DNA of 64,000 bases from positions 1-64,000 of the forward strand of contig NZ_JAOOPZ010000002.1 of the NCBI RefSeq assembly GCF_025486335.1, given 5' to 3'. The notes beneath the pieces were generated by a model, which saw nothing but the letters and a program-made list of their open reading frames with translations, made no database searches and was not told the DNA's origin. The position numbers and the translations under genes were made by a program. The DNA is from Mycoplasma zalophi. Lineage in GTDB: Bacteria > Bacillota_I > Bacilli_A > Mycoplasmatales > Metamycoplasmataceae. This document shows, one piece after another, positions 19,336 through 30,322 of the stretch (position 1 is its first letter; every line of letters starts with the position of its first letter).

Positions 19336-20488
19336 TTACACATATAATATAAATCAGCAAGAAATCATAAAAAATTATCGTGAAAATCTTTATTTAAAAA
19401 CTGAAACAAAAATTTTAGATGATTCTTTAAATCCTAATAATTTATTGAAACTAAAAATAAAAAGACATGTGCATAACGATGCAACTGTTTTAGAAATTAA
19501 ATATAAACACACAACAAATCAAAAATTAGTTATAGGTATATTTATAAATAATAAACCACTACCTATTTCTCAGGTTTTTAATAATGAAATTAATTTTTCA
19601 TTAATAACAGGGCTAAATAAAATTCCTAAATTTGATTTTGAAGAAATTAACCATGTAGCAATTACTGTATATAAGATAAATAATAATAAAATGAGTGAAT
19701 ATTTACACAGTCATGTCGAAATAAGACATAGTGATATAATAAAAACCTTTAATATTAGTAATTTTTACCAAGCATTTGATATTCCTTTGGAATTAGAATT
19801 TGAATTATATAGTGGAAATTACGAATGTGTAAATGATGAAAAAATTATAAAAAATATTAAGTATGCAAGAATAATTTTAATAAATGAAAAACCTAATCCT
19901 TATAAAAATTTAAAAAACATTTATTACTTAGCTGCTAATATAATTGATAAAAATAATAATATTTCAAAAATTCCAGTTGCAAATTTATCAAATATAAAAG
20001 CAAAAATAATGGCTCTTCCAGATATAAGCGATGCAATTGATTGTAATTTTAATTTAGAAACAAATGTTGTTAAATTTCAAGGTTATGATATTATTGGAAA
20101 ATTAACATTAAATACTCACACTTATTTTGATTTTAATTTAAATAAAACAATTCAAGGGTTTAGTTTATACTCAAAAGATGGTTATGTTATACCTTATAAC
20201 TTTAAAGGTTTATTTAGTCCTATATTAATAATTTCAATAAATAATAAGTATAAAAATATAGTTTTGTCTAAGATATATAATATAAAGCATCCTCTCTTAA
20301 ATCAACAAGATGGTAGTGTTAAACTACAAATTTTAGAGGATATAAATATAAAAAATAGGTTAAATTGAATGACATTTGATAATATTGCAATTTTAAACAT
20401 TATTGAAAACCAATATAGTTTAGATCAATTAATTGCACTTTCACGAGAACCACTTAATAAAATTGAAGAAGATATCGAAGTCTTATAA
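19328..20488 (+). CDS. Hypothetical protein, second gene of the triad
   Basis: 386 aa, no signal peptide or membrane helix, rich in Asn, Ile and Lys with an alternating polar/hydrophobic pattern that suggests mainly beta structure (for example KLVIGIFINNKPLPISQ and FQGYDIIGKLTLNTHTYF). One TGA codon near the end is Trp. I do not recognise the family. Overlaps the 116-aa gene before it and the membrane-anchored gene after it, so the three are probably made together. Confidence 0.65.
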
Positions 20489-20948
20489 AAAAATATTTTT
20501 TTTGATTATTGTTGTATTATCATTAACGGGTATAATCACTCTAAGTGTAATTTACATGAGAAAAAACACACAAATTTCTAATATAACACACATTAATAAC
20601 TCAACAAGCACAACAAATAAAAAAGAAAACACAAACTTAAAAACTGACACAAAAAACAACTCAGAAATAAATCTCACATCCGAAAATATTTTTCCTTCAG
20701 TAAATTTTACTGATTATTATTCTAAAATAAAAATTATTAATTCTGAACCTGTCATTGATGAAGATATGGTGGCATATATAATTCAGGATATTATAAAAAA
20801 AGTATCTGTAAATTACGGAAAAATTGATGTTGGTTATTTTCAACCTAAAAAAAATCAACTTCAATTAAAATTTATATGAAAATCAGAAAATCAAATTATT
20901 TATAAAAACTATTTTTTTAATTTATTTGATGATAACTTAAAAATATAG
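20433..20948 (+). CDS. Membrane-anchored hypothetical protein, third gene of the triad
   Basis: One N-terminal transmembrane helix (FFLIIVVLSLTGIITLSVIY) after a Lys-rich start, then a Ser/Thr/Asn linker and about 100 residues outside. No ATG precedes the helix; TTG at 20433 or, better placed for a short basic head, TTG at 20463 (171 or 161 aa) must serve, both inside the upstream gene. No lipobox Cys. Family not recognised. A terminator follows. Confidence 0.6.
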
Positions 20949-20960
20949 TAAAAATAATGG

Positions 20961-20998
20961 AACTATGAATTTGTCAAAAGTTCATAGTTTTTATTTTT
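20961..20998 (+). terminator. Intrinsic terminator of the triad operon
   Basis: Stem AACTATGAA / TTCATAGTT with an 11-nt loop, then a T run. Confidence 0.85.
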
Positions 20999-21124
20999 TT
21001 CAGTACAATAATCAGTATTTTTTTAATATTTTTTAAATTTTTTTATTTTTTATAAAAATTAATTAAAAATTTTAAGCACTTTCCTTTTATAAAAATTATT
21101 AAATTATTATATAATAATAAAATT

Positions 21125-22219
21125 ATGGAAAAGACAATGTATCAAAGCTTATTAGCGATTAAATCTAAATATGAAGATATTCAAAATTCATTACAAAAAC
21201 CAGAAGTATATGAAGATATAAAAAAATATAATTCACTACTAAAACAACAAAATTCAATTAAAGACATTTATAAACAATTTTCAAATTATTTAGAATTAGA
21301 AATGAGTTATACTCAAGCAAAAGAAGTTTTAAAGACTGAAAAAGATCATGAATTATTAGAATTAGCAAAAATAGAAATGGATGAAACTCAAGAAAAAATG
21401 GCAGAATTAGAAGAGGAATTAAAAATTCTTCTATTACCTAAAGATGAAAATGACGAGCGCGATGTAATCATGGAAATAAGAGGAGCAGCTGGTGGTGATG
21501 AGGCCAATATTTTTGCAGGTGATTTGTTTAAAATTTATCAAAAATATTGTGATTCTGAAAATATGAAAATAAAAGTAATTGATTCAACTTTTGGTGCTGC
21601 AGGTGGATTTAGTCAATTAGTTTTTAGTGTGAGTGGAGAAAAAGTTTTTTCTAAACTAAAATTTGAACGTGGAGTACATAGAGTACAAAGAATACCTGCA
21701 ACAGAAACTCAAGGTAGAGTTCACACCTCAACAGTTACAGTTACTGTTTTACCTGCTGTTGATGATGATGTTGAAGTAGAAATTAGAACTCAAGATTTAA
21801 AAATAGATACATTTAGATCTTCAGGGGCTGGTGGACAAAGTGTTAATACCACAGATAGCGCTGTAAGAATTACTCATATTCCCACAGGAATTATTGTAAC
21901 TTCACAAGATGAACGTTCACAAATAGCAAACCGTCAACAAGCAATGAATTTATTAAAAGCAAAAATTTATCAATTAGAAGTTTCTAAAAGAGAAGCTGAA
22001 GAAAGTGCATTACGTAAATTAACAGGTAGCGGTGACAGAAGCGAAAAAATAAGAACATATAATTACCCTCAAGATCGTGTTACTGATCACAGAATTTCAT
22101 TTAATGCTTCTTTAAAAAGTGTTGCTGATGGCAAATTGGATTTAATTATTGATGCTTTATTAAGTGAAGAAAAAGCACAAAAAATTAAAATGATTGGTGA
22201 AAAACAAGCAAATGATTAA
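21125..22219 (+). CDS. prfA: Peptide chain release factor 1
   Basis: 364 aa; terminates translation at UAA and UAG. Has the RF1-type recognition stretch [18 protein letters not shown] (PxT motif PAT) and the catalytic GGQ at residues 236-238 ([15 protein letters not shown]). No RF2 gene is expected because UGA means Trp. A TATAAT box lies at 21110-21115. prmC, whose product methylates the GGQ Gln, overlaps its end, a usual pairing. Confidence 0.97.
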   Translation: MEKTMYQSLLAIKSKYEDIQNSLQKPEVYEDIKKYNSLLKQQNSIKDIYKQFSNYLELEMSYTQAKEVLKTEKDHELLELAKIEMDETQEKMAELEEELKILLLPKDENDERDVIMEIRGAAGGDEANIFAGDLFKIYQKYCDSENMKIKVIDSTFGAAGGFSQLVFSVSGEKVFSKLKFERGVHRVQRIPATETQGRVHTSTVTVTVLPAVDDDVEVEIRTQDLKIDTFRSSGAGGQSVNTTDSAVRITHIPTGIIVTSQDERSQIANRQQAMNLLKAKIYQLEVSKREAEESALRKLTGSGDRSEKIRTYNYPQDRVTDHRISFNASLKSVADGKLDLIIDALLSEEKAQKIKMIGEKQAND

Positions 22220-22904
22220 TAAAGAAGTTTTATTAAGAGAAAAATTAAGGTATGACTTACCGCTTGAAATTTCCAAACGTGAATTAAAATTACTAAAAAA
22301 AGATTATCCTGTGCAAAGAATTATCGGGTATTGTGAAATGCAATCTATCCGTGTTTTTTTAAATAAATTTACTTTAATTCCTAGATATGAAACAGAAGAA
22401 GTTATTTTAAAATGTTATGAATTTTTAAATCAAGATTCAGAAGTTTTAGATTTAGGGACAGGTACTGGTTTTATTGGTTTAGCAATCAAAAAAAATATCA
22501 ATTGTAAGGTAACTTTAATTGATAAAAACAAAAAAGCACTAAAAATGGCTAAAAAAAATGCTGAATTTAATAATTTAGATGTAGAAATTTTTAAAAGCAA
22601 TTGATTTTCTAATGTTTATAAAAAATATGATTTAATTGTTGCAAATCCTCCTTATTTAGATAAATCAAAACTAAAAAAACAAGATAGGCCAAAATTTGAT
22701 CCTTCTTATGCTTTATATGCTAAAAATAATGGTTTAAAAGATTACATAAAAATTTTAAAAGATTATAAAAAATTTTTAAAACCTAACGGAATTTTAATTT
22801 TTGAAATTGATGATTTTGTTGCTCAATATTTTGAAAAATATTATCCAGATCAAGAAATTATTAAAGATATTAATAATAAAAAAAGAATTATTGTAATAAG
22901 ATAA
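22212..22904 (+). CDS. prmC: Release factor glutamine methyltransferase
   Basis: 230 aa, HemK/PrmC family; N5-methylates the Gln of the GGQ in RF1 with SAM. N-terminal RF-docking helices, then [15 protein letters not shown] (SAM site), [15 protein letters not shown] and the catalytic NPPY in [15 protein letters not shown] at 22212 (ATGATTAATAA overlap with prfA) is chosen over an upstream TTG. One TGA (Trp) in NWFSNVYKK. Confidence 0.93.
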
Positions 22905-22907
22905 TTT

Positions 22908-22934
22908 TTAGCACTCTAAACATTTTTGTGCTAA
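22908..22934 (+). promoter_or_regulatory. CIRCE operator of dnaJ
   Basis: TTAGCACTC, nine bases, TTGTGCTAA; the HrcA heat-shock operator consensus is TTAGCACTC-N9-GAGTGCTAA, so the second arm differs at two bases. Eleven bases before the dnaJ ATG, immediately after the prmC stop. Implies HrcA control of dnaJ; hrcA itself is not in the window. Confidence 0.85.
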
Positions 22935-22944
22935 AATTAAGACT

Positions 22945-24057
22945 ATGAGTAAAAAACGAGATTATTATGAAATTTTAGGTATTTCTAAAAATGCAACTGA
23001 AAAAGATATAAAAAGCGCTTATCGTAAATTAGCTATGAAGTATCACCCAGATCGGAACAAAGAAGCTGATGCAGAAGAAAAATTTAAAGAAGTTTCTGAA
23101 GCTTATGAAGTTTTAAGTGATGCAGATAAAAGAGCTAAATATGATAAATTCGGTCATGCAGCATTTGAACAAGGTGGTGCAGGAGGATTTGGTGATGCTT
23201 CTGATATATTTAGAAGCTTTTTTGGAGGATTTGGTAAAAGCTTTGGTGAGTCATTTGACTTTGGCGATATTTTTGGTTCTTCAAGAAACACAGGACCACA
23301 AAAAGGAAGTGATATTGAAAATCAAATTACCATTGAATTTTTAGATAGTGTTTATGGTAAAAAGATTGACGTAAAATTACCAAAAATTGAAACTTGTTAC
23401 AAATGTAAAGGGACTGGAGCGGATACTCCGGAAGATTATGTAACATGTGATAAATGTTCTGGTTCAGGACAAGTAAGTGCTTCTATGTTAGGGTTTTTCC
23501 AAACAGTTACTACATGTGATAAATGCTCTGGTTCGGGTAAAATTGTTAAAAAAGTATGTTCTGTTTGTAAAGGACAAAGAATTACAAAAGAATATGAAAC
23601 AAAAGAAATTAATATTCCAGCAGGTATTTTTAGCGGACAAACCATCGTTATTTCAGGATATGGTGCACCTTCAAAAAATAATGGACCTAAAGGTGATTTA
23701 CATTTAGTTATAAATGTTAAAAAACACCCTTATTACAGAAGAGTTGAAAATGATATTATTATGGAAGTTCCAATTTCTATTAAATCAATAATTGCAGAAG
23801 AAACAATTGAAATTCCAACACCATATGGTAAAAAACCTTTAAAAATCCACTCTGATACAAAAGATGGTGATAAATTAATAATTAAAGATGCGGGTATTAA
23901 GTATTTAAATCGTAACATGATTGGTAAAATGATAATTATTGTTAAAACATACATACCTAAACTTTCTAAACAAGAAAAAAATTCCATTTTAGAAGCTTTA
24001 GAAAATAATAAAGATAAACATTACTCAAAATGAGTAGAAGATGTAATTAAAGGTTAA
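22945..24057 (+). CDS. dnaJ: Chaperone protein DnaJ
   Basis: Hsp40 co-chaperone of DnaK, 370 aa. J domain with YHPDRN near residue 34, Gly/Phe-rich linker with [16 protein letters not shown], four CxxCxGxG zinc repeats ([16 protein letters not shown] twice, CSVCKGQR with a worn last repeat), then the C-terminal substrate domains. Final Trp is TGA. Single-gene unit with CIRCE in front and a terminator behind; dnaK is elsewhere. Confidence 0.97.
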
Positions 24058-24061
24058 TGTT

Positions 24062-24090
24062 AAAAACAGAGTATTTCTGTTTTTATTTTT
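24062..24090 (+). terminator. Intrinsic terminator after dnaJ
   Basis: AAAAACAG / CTGTTTTT hairpin with T run. Confidence 0.8.
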
Positions 24091-24141
24091 AACGGGTTTT
24101 CTTTTTTTATTTTTATGTAAAATATCTTATAATAAGATATT

Positions 24142-24570
24142 ATGATTAGCAGAAAAAAATATTGACAGGAATATCGGGATGAATTGAATTCACCCGTTTC
24201 ACTTCAAAATGCAATAAAAAAAGAGAATAAAAATTTTAATAAAAAGAGCCAACAAATTCTTAATAATATTCCTGATCATGAAAAAATGTTAGAAGAATTA
24301 AATGGTGAATTAAATTTAAATTTTTTTTCAGATAATCATAGTTGAAATCATGAATGAAATTTTTCAGATGATGTTAAAATTGCTTTTTCAATTGAAAAAA
24401 TAAAAGAAATTGAAGACCAAATTAACAAAATTATTAATGAACCATTAAATAAAAACGAACTTATAATTAAGGTTAAAAAGTTGATTTTAAATAATGAAAT
24501 TTTAGTGATTCAAAATGATTTGAAACAAGAATTAGAAAATATAAAAAGAGGGATAAAAAATGACGAATAA
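24142..24570 (+). CDS. Hypothetical charged protein upstream of cmk
   Basis: 142 aa, four TGA Trp codons, no signal peptide or membrane segment. N-terminus MISRKKYWQEYRDEL, middle SDNHSWNHEWNFSDD, C-terminal half a predicted coiled coil rich in Glu, Lys, Ile and Asn. I do not recognise the family. Overlaps the cmk start by 11 nt, so co-expressed with cmk-der-gpsA-hup. Confidence 0.7.
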
Positions 24571-25240
24571 ACGAATTAACATAGCAATAGACGGTCCATC
24601 GGGTGTTGGAAAAAGTTCGGTAGCCAAATTGCTTGCAAAACAATTAGGGTTCTTTTTTATAAGTAGCGGTTCACTATATAGATTATCTGCTTTACTTGCA
24701 ATAGAAAATAATGTTGATATTAATGACGCTGAGAAAATTATTTCATTATGAAATTTTGAAGATGTTAGAGTTGATTCATCAGAAAATTGATTTTATAAAG
24801 AAAGAAATGTTACATTAAATTTACGAGATGATGAAGTTTCAACGGTAGCTAGTAATATTGCAATTTTTCCTGTTGTAAGAGAGAAAATAGTTAAATTTTT
24901 ACAATGATATTCTGAGTCATTTAAGGGAGTTATTATTGATGGGCGTGATGCAACTTATCGAATTTTGCCAAATGCTGAACTTAAAATATTTTTATGAGCA
25001 AAAGCAGAAATTAGAGCACAGCGTAGAATGTTACAAAATTTAGAACTTGGTCATTTATCAAATTATGAAGAAGTTTTATCACAAATAAAAGCAAGAGATT
25101 ATCAAGATTCAACGAGAAAAGAAGATCCATTAAAAATTTCAGAAGGTTCAATTGAAATCGATTCAACAAATATGAGTATTTTGGAAGTATATGAAAAAAT
25201 ATATGAACTTGCAATAAATAAAATAAATGAGGTTAAATAA
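24560..25240 (+). CDS. cmk: (d)CMP kinase
   Basis: 226 aa; phosphorylates CMP and dCMP for nucleotide supply. P-loop [19 protein letters not shown], substrate part [12 protein letters not shown] (family SGAMYRALT), [18 protein letters not shown] (GRDIGT..VP) and the lid [14 protein letters not shown]. Three Trp by TGA. Cmk-Der is a widespread gene pair; the der ATG overlaps the cmk stop (TAATG). Confidence 0.94.
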
Positions 25241-26553
25241 TGAAAGATCTTGTCGCGATAGTAGGAAAACCAAATGTAGGAAAATCAACCTTATTTAATA
25301 AGTTAATTAATAAAAGAAAATCAATTGTTGATGATGCTCCTGGAGTTACTAGAGATAGAATTTACGATGAAGCATACTGAACTGGAACAACATTTAGAAT
25401 AGTAGATACTGGTGGAATTACTGTTAGTGATGATGATAATATGCAGTCACAAATAACTATACAAGCACAAATAGCAATTGAAGAGGCAAGTATTATTATT
25501 TTTATTTTAGATGCTACTCATGATTTGACTAAAGAAGATTATTATGTTGCTGATTTACTTAGAAAAAGTTCAAAAAAAATTATTGTTGCCTTAAATAAAT
25601 TAGAAGGACAAAGAGGTGAATTTGATCCTATTTTCTATAGCTTAGGTTTTGATGACATATTCCCTATTAGTAGCATTCATGGTGAAGGTATTGGAGAAAT
25701 GTTAGATAAAGTCACTTCTTTAATTGATAATTCTAATAATAATGATTCAAATATTTTTAAACTTTCTATTATTGGAAAACCAAATGTAGGAAAAAGTTCA
25801 CTTTTAAATGCACTAAGTGGCAAATACCGTTCAATAGTTTCTGATGTTAGTGGAACAACTCGTGACAGTATTAGCGAACTAATTGATATAAATGATGAAC
25901 AATTTGAAATAATAGATACAGCGGGTATAAAAAGAAAATCTAAATTAGTAGAAAGTGTTGAACATTATGCACTTATGCGTGCAATGCAGAGTTTAGAAGA
26001 TAGTGATTTAACTATTTTGATGTTAGATGCAACTGAAGATATTCATCATTTTCACTTAAGAATTACAGGTTTCGCATATGAACAGAGAAAACCATTAATC
26101 ATTGTTGTTAATAAGTGAGATTTAATTGAAAAAGAAACTAATACAATGATGCAATTTAAAAAGAATTTATATGAAAAATTTAAATTTGTTGATTGGGCTC
26201 CAATTGTCTTTATAAGTGCTAAAACTACACAAAGATTAGAAAAACTAAAACAAAAAATTGTTGAAGTTAAAGAAAATATTTCAAGAAAAATACCAACAAA
26301 TAAATTAAATAGTTTTTTAGTTGATATTCAGATGCTAAAACCTGCCCCCTCTTTTAAAGGTAAAAGATTAAGTATTTCGTTTATCCAACAAGTTGAAGCA
26401 AAAATACCAACATTTGTAATGTATGTAAATAATCGAGAATATGCGCATTTTAGTTATTTGAGATACATAGAAAATCAAATTAGAACATATTTTAATTTTG
26501 AAGGAACACCTATAAATTTATTATTAAGGAATAAAAATGAAACAAAATACTAG
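25240..26553 (+). CDS. der: GTPase Der (EngA)
   Basis: 437 aa, ribosome assembly GTPase with two G domains in tandem: [14 protein letters not shown] near residue 9 with DTGG, and [14 protein letters not shown] near 180 with DTAG and NKWD, then a C-terminal KH-like domain that binds 23S rRNA. Trp in NKWDLIE is TGA. Overlaps cmk by 1 nt and gpsA by 17 nt. Confidence 0.96.
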
Positions 26554-27544
26554 TGAAAACATTACAATTATTGGTTCAGGTTCAATGGGAACCGCTCTTG
26601 CAAAAGTTTTATTTAATAATGGACATAATGTAACTATTTATGGAATAGATTCACAAGAATTATCTGAATTAAAAACAGGTAAAAATACAAAATATTTTCC
26701 CGAAACAACATATTTACCTTGTTTTAAAACTACAAATAACTTGCAAGAAGCTTTAAAAAATACAAATTATGTTGTATTTGCTGTGCCTTCAAAGTTTATG
26801 GATGATGTTTTTAAAAACACAATGGAAAATCTAAGTTCAAAAGTAATACTTATAAATGTTGCAAAGGGATTTTATCCACAAACAATAACTCCATTACACA
26901 CACAATTTAAAAATTTAACAAAAGATAATCAAGATGTTTTAGGTGTAGTTTCATTAATTGGACCTAGTCATGCTGAAGAAATTGTTAAAGATTCAATTAC
27001 TGTTGTTGATGCCGTTGATGAAAATCTAGAAATTGCAAAAAAAGTTCAAAAGTTATTTTCAAATAATTATTTTAGAGTTTATACTCAAAAAGACGTAATT
27101 GGTGCTGAAATAGGAAGTATTTTTAAAAATGTTTTAGCGATTGCAAGTGGAATTTTATATGCAAAAAATTATGGAATTAACACAAGGGCTGCTCTTATTA
27201 CAAGAGGTCTTGTGGAAATGAAAAAATATGCATTATATAATGGCGGAAAATTAGAAACTTTATTCGGATTAACGGGTATAGGTGATTTAATTGTTACTGC
27301 ATTTAGCGAATTTTCACGTAATTTTAGTTTTGGAAAATTATATGGTGAAATAGGAAAAGAAGCACTTAATACTCAAAAAACAGTTGAAGGTCTTACTGCG
27401 CTTAAAGCAATTTATGATAATTTAATTAAAACCAATGTAATGGAATTACCTATTACAAATAGTTTGTATCAAGTAATTTTTAATGATCATGATATTAATG
27501 AGATGTTAAATAAATTAATTACAAGAGATTTAAAAGACGAATAG
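26537..27544 (+). CDS. gpsA: Glycerol-3-phosphate dehydrogenase [NAD(P)+]
   Basis: 335 aa; interconverts dihydroxyacetone phosphate and glycerol-3-phosphate for lipid synthesis. Rossmann motif IIGSGSMGTALAKVL, then LIGPSHAEEI, catalytic Lys region AEIGSIFKNVLAIASGIL, and GLTGIGDLIVTAFS. Complete with no Trp codon. Works upstream of plsC, encoded 1.2 kb further on. Confidence 0.95.
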   Translation: MKQNTSENITIIGSGSMGTALAKVLFNNGHNVTIYGIDSQELSELKTGKNTKYFPETTYLPCFKTTNNLQEALKNTNYVVFAVPSKFMDDVFKNTMENLSSKVILINVAKGFYPQTITPLHTQFKNLTKDNQDVLGVVSLIGPSHAEEIVKDSITVVDAVDENLEIAKKVQKLFSNNYFRVYTQKDVIGAEIGSIFKNVLAIASGILYAKNYGINTRAALITRGLVEMKKYALYNGGKLETLFGLTGIGDLIVTAFSEFSRNFSFGKLYGEIGKEALNTQKTVEGLTALKAIYDNLIKTNVMELPITNSLYQVIFNDHDINEMLNKLITRDLKDE

Positions 27545-27545
27545 C

Positions 27546-27818
27546 ATGAATAAAAAACAATTATTGCAGGAAACCTCAAAAAGGTTAAATTTAAATTATC
27601 AAGATGTTGTGGATATTTTTGATACTATTGAAGAAATTATTTTAGAAGGTCTTAAAAAGAATGAAAAAATTGCAATTAGCGGTTTTGGCACATTTACTAC
27701 TCAATTTAAAGATCGGAAAGAAACAATCAATAAATTTTCACACAAACCATTAACTGTTCAAGCAAAATATGAACCCAAATTTAAATTTTCAAAAGTAGTT
27801 AAGCAAAAAATTAATTAA
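27546..27818 (+). CDS. hup: HU-family DNA-binding protein
   Basis: 90 aa histone-like protein. N-terminal helices MNKKQLLQETSKRLNLNY, the GFGTF turn (ISGFGTFTTQ) and a divergent DNA-binding arm in which the usual RNP is replaced (residues 58-75 have HKPLTVQAKY). Starts 1 nt after gpsA. Converges with recU: the stops of the two genes overlap by 8 bp. Confidence 0.9.
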   Translation: MNKKQLLQETSKRLNLNYQDVVDIFDTIEEIILEGLKKNEKIAISGFGTFTTQFKDRKETINKFSHKPLTVQAKYEPKFKFSKVVKQKIN

Positions 27819-28302
27819 TACAATTTATATAATCTAAAATACCTGGAAATATCAAATGGATTTTTTTGGAAATTTTTGTCGCTTCCTCAAAAGAAAGCGA
27901 CTTTTTATTTTTTCAAATTTTGTCCATTTCTAAACAATTTATATACAAAAAACAGTCAAATTGTTTAAAAAATATTATATAAAAACCAATTCCACCAAAT
28001 TGTGTAATGTCTAATAAATATTTATGTTGATGTTTTTTTATGTTACTTAATGAAAATAATTTTGAATCTGTTTCCTTTGCCTCAAAAGCAATAAATTTAC
28101 CTTTATAGACACCATAATAATCTACTGTACTTTTAGAAAAAATTTTTGCATCCTTAAGTTGTAATTTGTCATTTTTATTTAAGACTTTTTTAAACTTGAT
28201 ATTTAACTCTTTTTTTTGAAAAAAAGCAACCTGATTTAAATAATATCTTTCATTTGTTTTGTTAATGATGCTTTCTAGTAACATTCCGCGATTTTTTTGC
28301 AT
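27811..28302 (-). CDS. recU: Holliday junction resolvase RecU
   Basis: 163 aa, Gram-positive type structure-specific nuclease that cuts Holliday junctions. N-terminal NRGMLLESIINKTNERY, the metal-site strand VDYYGVYKGKFIAFEAKET (Asp, Glu, Lys), and HQHKYLLDITQFGGIGFY with a hydrophobic IIFF. Trp after MDKI is TGA; the last 34 residues after it run to the TAA at 27811. AAGGAGG lies before the ATG. The terminator of the opposing hup gene lies within this 3' end. Confidence 0.9.
27878..27909 (+). terminator. Plus-strand terminator of the cmk-hup operon, inside recU
   Basis: GTCGCTT (27878-27884) and AAGCGAC (27895-27901) followed by TTTTTATTT. It serves the converging plus-strand operon but is built from recU codons. 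Confidence 0.75.
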
Positions 28303-28400
28303 TTATCCTCCTTATTATTAAAAGTAAAAAGATAGAATAAAATATAAATATTTTATTAAAGTAGCCCCAAAAATTAAAAATAATTTATAATTAAAATATT

Positions 28401-28706
28401 ATGAATAAAGTTGGAATAGATATCACTTCAATTAGTAGATTTTTAAATAAAACTGATGAATTTGCAAAAAGAATTTTATCTAACGAAGAATTTACAGAAT
28501 ATCAAAAAATTAATAATAAAGGCAAATATTTAGCTACAAGATGAGCAATTAAAGAAGCGATTTTTAAAGCTGATAATGCATTTAATACTTTTTCCAACAT
28601 AAATATAAAAAAAAATCAAAAATACTACTTTGATAATTTCGACATTTCAACAAGTAGTGAGGGTGATTTTGTAATTGCGATGGCAATTAAACTTAAGGAG
28701 AAATAA
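28401..28706 (+). CDS. acpS: Holo-[acyl-carrier-protein] synthase
   Basis: 101 aa; transfers 4'-phosphopantetheine from CoA to acyl carrier protein. GIDITSISRF with the metal Asp, ILSNEEFTEY, and the WAIKEAIFKA motif (family K-E-A..KA; W is TGA). TATAAT at 28386-28391 is near the ATG. Starts the run acpS-plsC-scpA-scpB-rlu-gatCAB; its stop overlaps plsC by one base. Confidence 0.9.
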
Positions 28707-29569
28707 TGAATATAAAAATAAAAATGATTTTGTTTAGTCCTCTTTGATTATGAAGATTTTTTAGAATAATTTCAAGATCTAATACTTATCGCCGTAACCC
28801 AACATTGTATGGTGCACAAGAAAGACATGATTATGTTTTAAAAAGAGCTAAAAAATTAATTAAAACTTTAAACATTAAATTGGATATTAAAGGATTTGAT
28901 AAATTACCACAAACAGCAATTTTGTACCCAAATCATGTATCTAATTTAGATCCTTTAATAATTTTAGCTGCATTAGAAAAACAAAATAAGGATAAATCAA
29001 TTAAAAATAAAATTGTAAATTTCTTAGCAAAGCAAGAATTAGAAAATGATTGAAGAACAAGAATACCTTCAAATTTCATCGATACATTTTATTTAAATAG
29101 ACAAAATCCAAGAGAAGGCTTAAAAACGTTAGACTCATTCGGAACATTTATAAAAGAAAATAAATCATTAGGTGTTATTTTCCCTGAAGGTACAAGATCT
29201 CATGATGATAAACTTTTAGATTTTAAACCTGGAGCATTTAAAATACCAAAATCTAAATTTGTATCTATTGTACCCGTGACAATTAATAATGCAGGTCAAG
29301 CATTAAATCCAAAAAGATCTAAAAAATTAATAGTTGAAGTAATTTTCCACGATCCAATTGATCCATTTAGAATACAAAATTTAGAAACATATCAAATTGC
29401 ACATATTGTAAAAAATACAATTGAATCAAAATACAAAAATCAAGAAGTTTATGTTTCTAAAAAATCTTTAGAACCTAAAAAAGTTTCAAATAAATTAACT
29501 TACGCAGAAAAAAGAGCTAAAAAACAAGCAAAATTAGAAGCCAAAGCAAATAAATATAAGGATTTTTAG
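28706..29569 (+). CDS. plsC: 1-acyl-sn-glycerol-3-phosphate acyltransferase
   Basis: 287 aa, makes phosphatidic acid. Acyltransferase block I NHVSNLDP (H....D), block II around FYLNRQNPREG, block III FPEGTRSHD and block IV VPVTI. N-terminal hydrophobic segment MILFSPLWLWRFFRI with two TGA Trp. C-terminus is Lys/Ala-rich and may extend along the membrane. AcpS and PlsC neighbours fit a small phospholipid unit. Confidence 0.93.
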
Positions 29570-29572
29570 AAC

Positions 29573-30322
29573 ATGCAAGAAACTCCTAATCAAAATTTTG
29601 AAATTACATTTAATTTAAAAAATTTTAATGGTCCACTTGATTTATTAGTTACTTTGATAAAAGAAAAAAACGTTGATATTTTTGACATAGATTTATCTGA
29701 ACTTGCAAGCCAATACTTAAAAATTATTGAAAATTTAAACAAAATTGATTTTGATATAGCAAGTGAATATTTAGTTATGGCTGCTAATTTAATTCATTTA
29801 AAAGCAAGAATAATTTTACAAAACCCTCAAGAAGAGGAAGAAGTAAAAAAAGAAAAAGTAAGGCTTTTAAGTCAAATTGCTGAATATCAAAAATTTAAAG
29901 AAATATCAGTGACATTAAGAAGTCAAGAGCAATTAAGAAAACAATTATTTCAAAAAGCCCCTAGTGATTTAACATCTTTTGTTAAAAAAATTGATGAAAG
30001 TGTTTTAGATGGCCATTCTTCTTCAACCAGATTAACAATAATTTTAAGAAAAATGTTTGAAAGAACATATGCTGAAGCTTTAAAAAATATTTCTCTTCAA
30101 ACTAAAAATATCAGTCCTGAAGAAATGAAAAAAGTTATACTAAATTTATTTAAAGATAAAGATATCTTAAGTTTCGAAGAAGTGTTTAGTGTACCAAGTA
30201 TGGGTCACTTTGTGATTAGTTTACTTGCTTTACTTGATTTATCCAGACAGCAAAAAGTTGTTATTGAAGCAAATAATGAATCAGAAATTATTACAATTTC
30301 AAAAGGTATAAAATATGAATAA
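29573..30322 (+). CDS. scpA: Segregation and condensation protein A
   Basis: 249 aa kleisin that joins the SMC heads. N-terminal FNGPLDLLVTLIKEKNVDIF is the typical start of ScpA; C-terminal winged helix around LSFEEVFSVPS and VISLLALLDLSRQ. Overlaps scpB by 8 nt, the usual pair. SMC is not in the window. Confidence 0.94.
   Translation: MQETPNQNFEITFNLKNFNGPLDLLVTLIKEKNVDIFDIDLSELASQYLKIIENLNKIDFDIASEYLVMAANLIHLKARIILQNPQEEEEVKKEKVRLLSQIAEYQKFKEISVTLRSQEQLRKQLFQKAPSDLTSFVKKIDESVLDGHSSSTRLTIILRKMFERTYAEALKNISLQTKNISPEEMKKVILNLFKDKDILSFEEVFSVPSMGHFVISLLALLDLSRQQKVVIEANNESEIITISKGIKYE

Noticed and set aside
22194-22211. TTG start for prmC at 22194
   Set aside because: ATG at 22212 gives the normal N-terminus and the common ATGA-type overlap; nothing supports the extra six residues.
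23436-23645. Repeat array or CRISPR-like pattern in dnaJ
   Set aside because: The repeats are the four zinc-finger CxxCxGxG units of DnaJ.
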